Assembly (NCBI GenBank): GCA_965601685.1
Contig: CBFCWI010000001.1
Coordinates: forward strand, 372,001-436,000
Length of the DNA stretch: 64,000 nt
Direction of reading: 5' to 3'
Source: JANQJD01 sp965601685
Lineage (GTDB): Bacteria; Pseudomonadota; Alphaproteobacteria; Rhodospirillales; Rhodospirillaceae
The number at the start of each line of letters is the position of its first letter. The first letter of the stretch is position 1. The notes below the pieces were generated by a model. That model saw only the letters and a program-made list of their open reading frames with translations. It was not told the DNA's origin and did no database searches. Positions 63,492 through 64,000 of this stretch are shown piece by piece. The position numbers were made by a program, and so were the translations under genes.

Positions 63492-64000
63492 TCAGTGAGG
63501 CACGCAAGCTTGCCAATCCGCTCTTACTGCACGAGCTGGTGGAGAAGGTGTGGCTGGCATGTTGGAGGCACAGTATCCTGTTGCTGTACGCATGGCTTGC
63601 CACACATTGACCGCTTGGAAGGTTTCAGCTACATCGTGAACTCGTATAAGGCCGATTCCTTGGTCGAGGCCGGCGAGGGCAGCCATGAGAGAGCCAGGCA
63701 AGCGGGCTCCTGGCGGCTCGGCGGCAGATACGCCTGCTATGAAGCTCTTACGCGATACACCGAGCATCAAGCAACACCCTAATGTGTGTAGCACTGCTAG
63801 ACGGCCCAGTATTTCTAGGTTATGGCGCACAGTCTTGCCGAAACCAATACCAGGGTCCAGACAAATGCCAGCCCTGGTAAGGCCCGCTCGCAAGCAAACA
63901 GTGAGCCGCTCAGCCAGCATATCATAGATATCGAGGGGGGCTAGAGAGTACTGGGGATTTCTCTGCATAGTGTGCGGTTCCCCCTGCATGTGTGTCAATA
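63492..64000 (-). CDS. folP: Dihydropteroate synthase, C-terminal part (gene runs off the window)
   Basis: Joins p-aminobenzoate to the pterin diphosphate in folate synthesis. The last 168 or so residues are visible; the rest lies beyond base 64000. Visible family parts are THMQGEPHTMQ (normally LMHMQG), ICLDPGIGFGKTVRHNLEIL (pterin/phosphate site) and MLGVSRKSFIAGVS (the SRK loop), then IRVHDVAETFQAVNVWQAM. The tail after that is about 25 residues longer than usual and Ala/Pro-rich. It supplies folate for GlyA, MetF and MetH. Confidence 0.93.
   Translation of the reverse strand, partial: LTHMQGEPHTMQRNPQYSLAPLDIYDMLAERLTVCLRAGLTRAGICLDPGIGFGKTVRHNLEILGRLAVLHTLGCCLMLGVSRKSFIAGVSAAEPPGARLPGSLMAALAGLDQGIGLIRVHDVAETFQAVNVWQAMRTATGYCASNMPATPSPPARAVRADWQACVPH

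Overview
The window reads as a chromosomal piece of an alphaproteobacterium, most likely of the Rhodospirillales type. Gene orders common in that group are intact: glyA-nrdR-ribD-ribE-ribB-ribH, hisS-prfA-prmC-DUF4167, dapF-mtaB-ftsY, nadD-rsfS, gap-pgk and rsmE-gshA. A MucR/Ros regulator, a DUF4167 protein and a RibB with a degenerate GTP cyclohydrolase II half also fit. Almost every gene is housekeeping. There are no phage genes, insertion sequences, CRISPR arrays or toxin-antitoxin pairs. About twenty spacers of 200-960 bp hold no recognisable gene. Several of them sit where an expected neighbour is missing (nusB after ribH, xseB after the deacetylase gene, rlmH after rsfS), and many carry short tandem duplications. 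This suggests a genome under reduction, such as a host-restricted symbiont. A sulfur-metabolising Rhodospirillaceae symbiont is one possibility, but that is inference only.

Layout. 1-4.2 kb: B12-dependent methylmalonyl-CoA mutase (5'-truncated by the window) with its G-protein chaperone MeaB, a probable terminator, then recA. 4.4-10.6 kb: a methyltransferase, secA, a HAD phosphatase and pyrD. 11-16.4 kb: a DsbA-like oxidoreductase, acs, a YciI protein, an MlaC-like protein and metF. 16.5-21.7 kb: B12-dependent metH and murJ. 21.8-27.3 kb: an alpha-E protein and a circularly permuted ATP-grasp protein, then chorismate mutase, glutamate-cysteine ligase and rsmE. 27.5-32.2 kb: pgk, gap, a gene-poor 958-bp gap and a CitMHS/NhaD-type transporter. 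32.7-40.8 kb: argJ, ispG, hisS, prfA, prmC, DUF4167 and a glycosyltransferase. 40.9-47.4 kb: tRNA-Pro(GGG), mucR, glyA, nrdR and the riboflavin operon. 47.8-50.4 kb: a MoeB-like, DsrE-like and CbiX-like sulfur/siroheme cluster, convergent with an ArsR repressor of persulfide-sensor type. 50.6-56.1 kb: an RND efflux pair and a histone-deacetylase-like hydrolase. 56.7-64 kb: ftsY, mtaB, dapF, a small unknown gene, an Fe-type superoxide dismutase with an in-frame twin-arginine leader, rsfS, nadD and the C-terminal part of folP.

Metabolic picture. The cell needs cobalamin (mutase and MetH), makes its own riboflavin, folate, isoprenoids, arginine precursors, pyrimidines and glutathione, activates acetate and probably handles reduced sulfur. 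The points most worth a second look are the Tat leader fused to superoxide dismutase, the uncharacterised ATP-grasp/alpha-E cassette beside glutamate-cysteine ligase, the disrupted 5' end of that ligase gene, the persulfide-type ArsR beside the sulfur cluster, and the repeated 8-24 bp duplications at gene starts.
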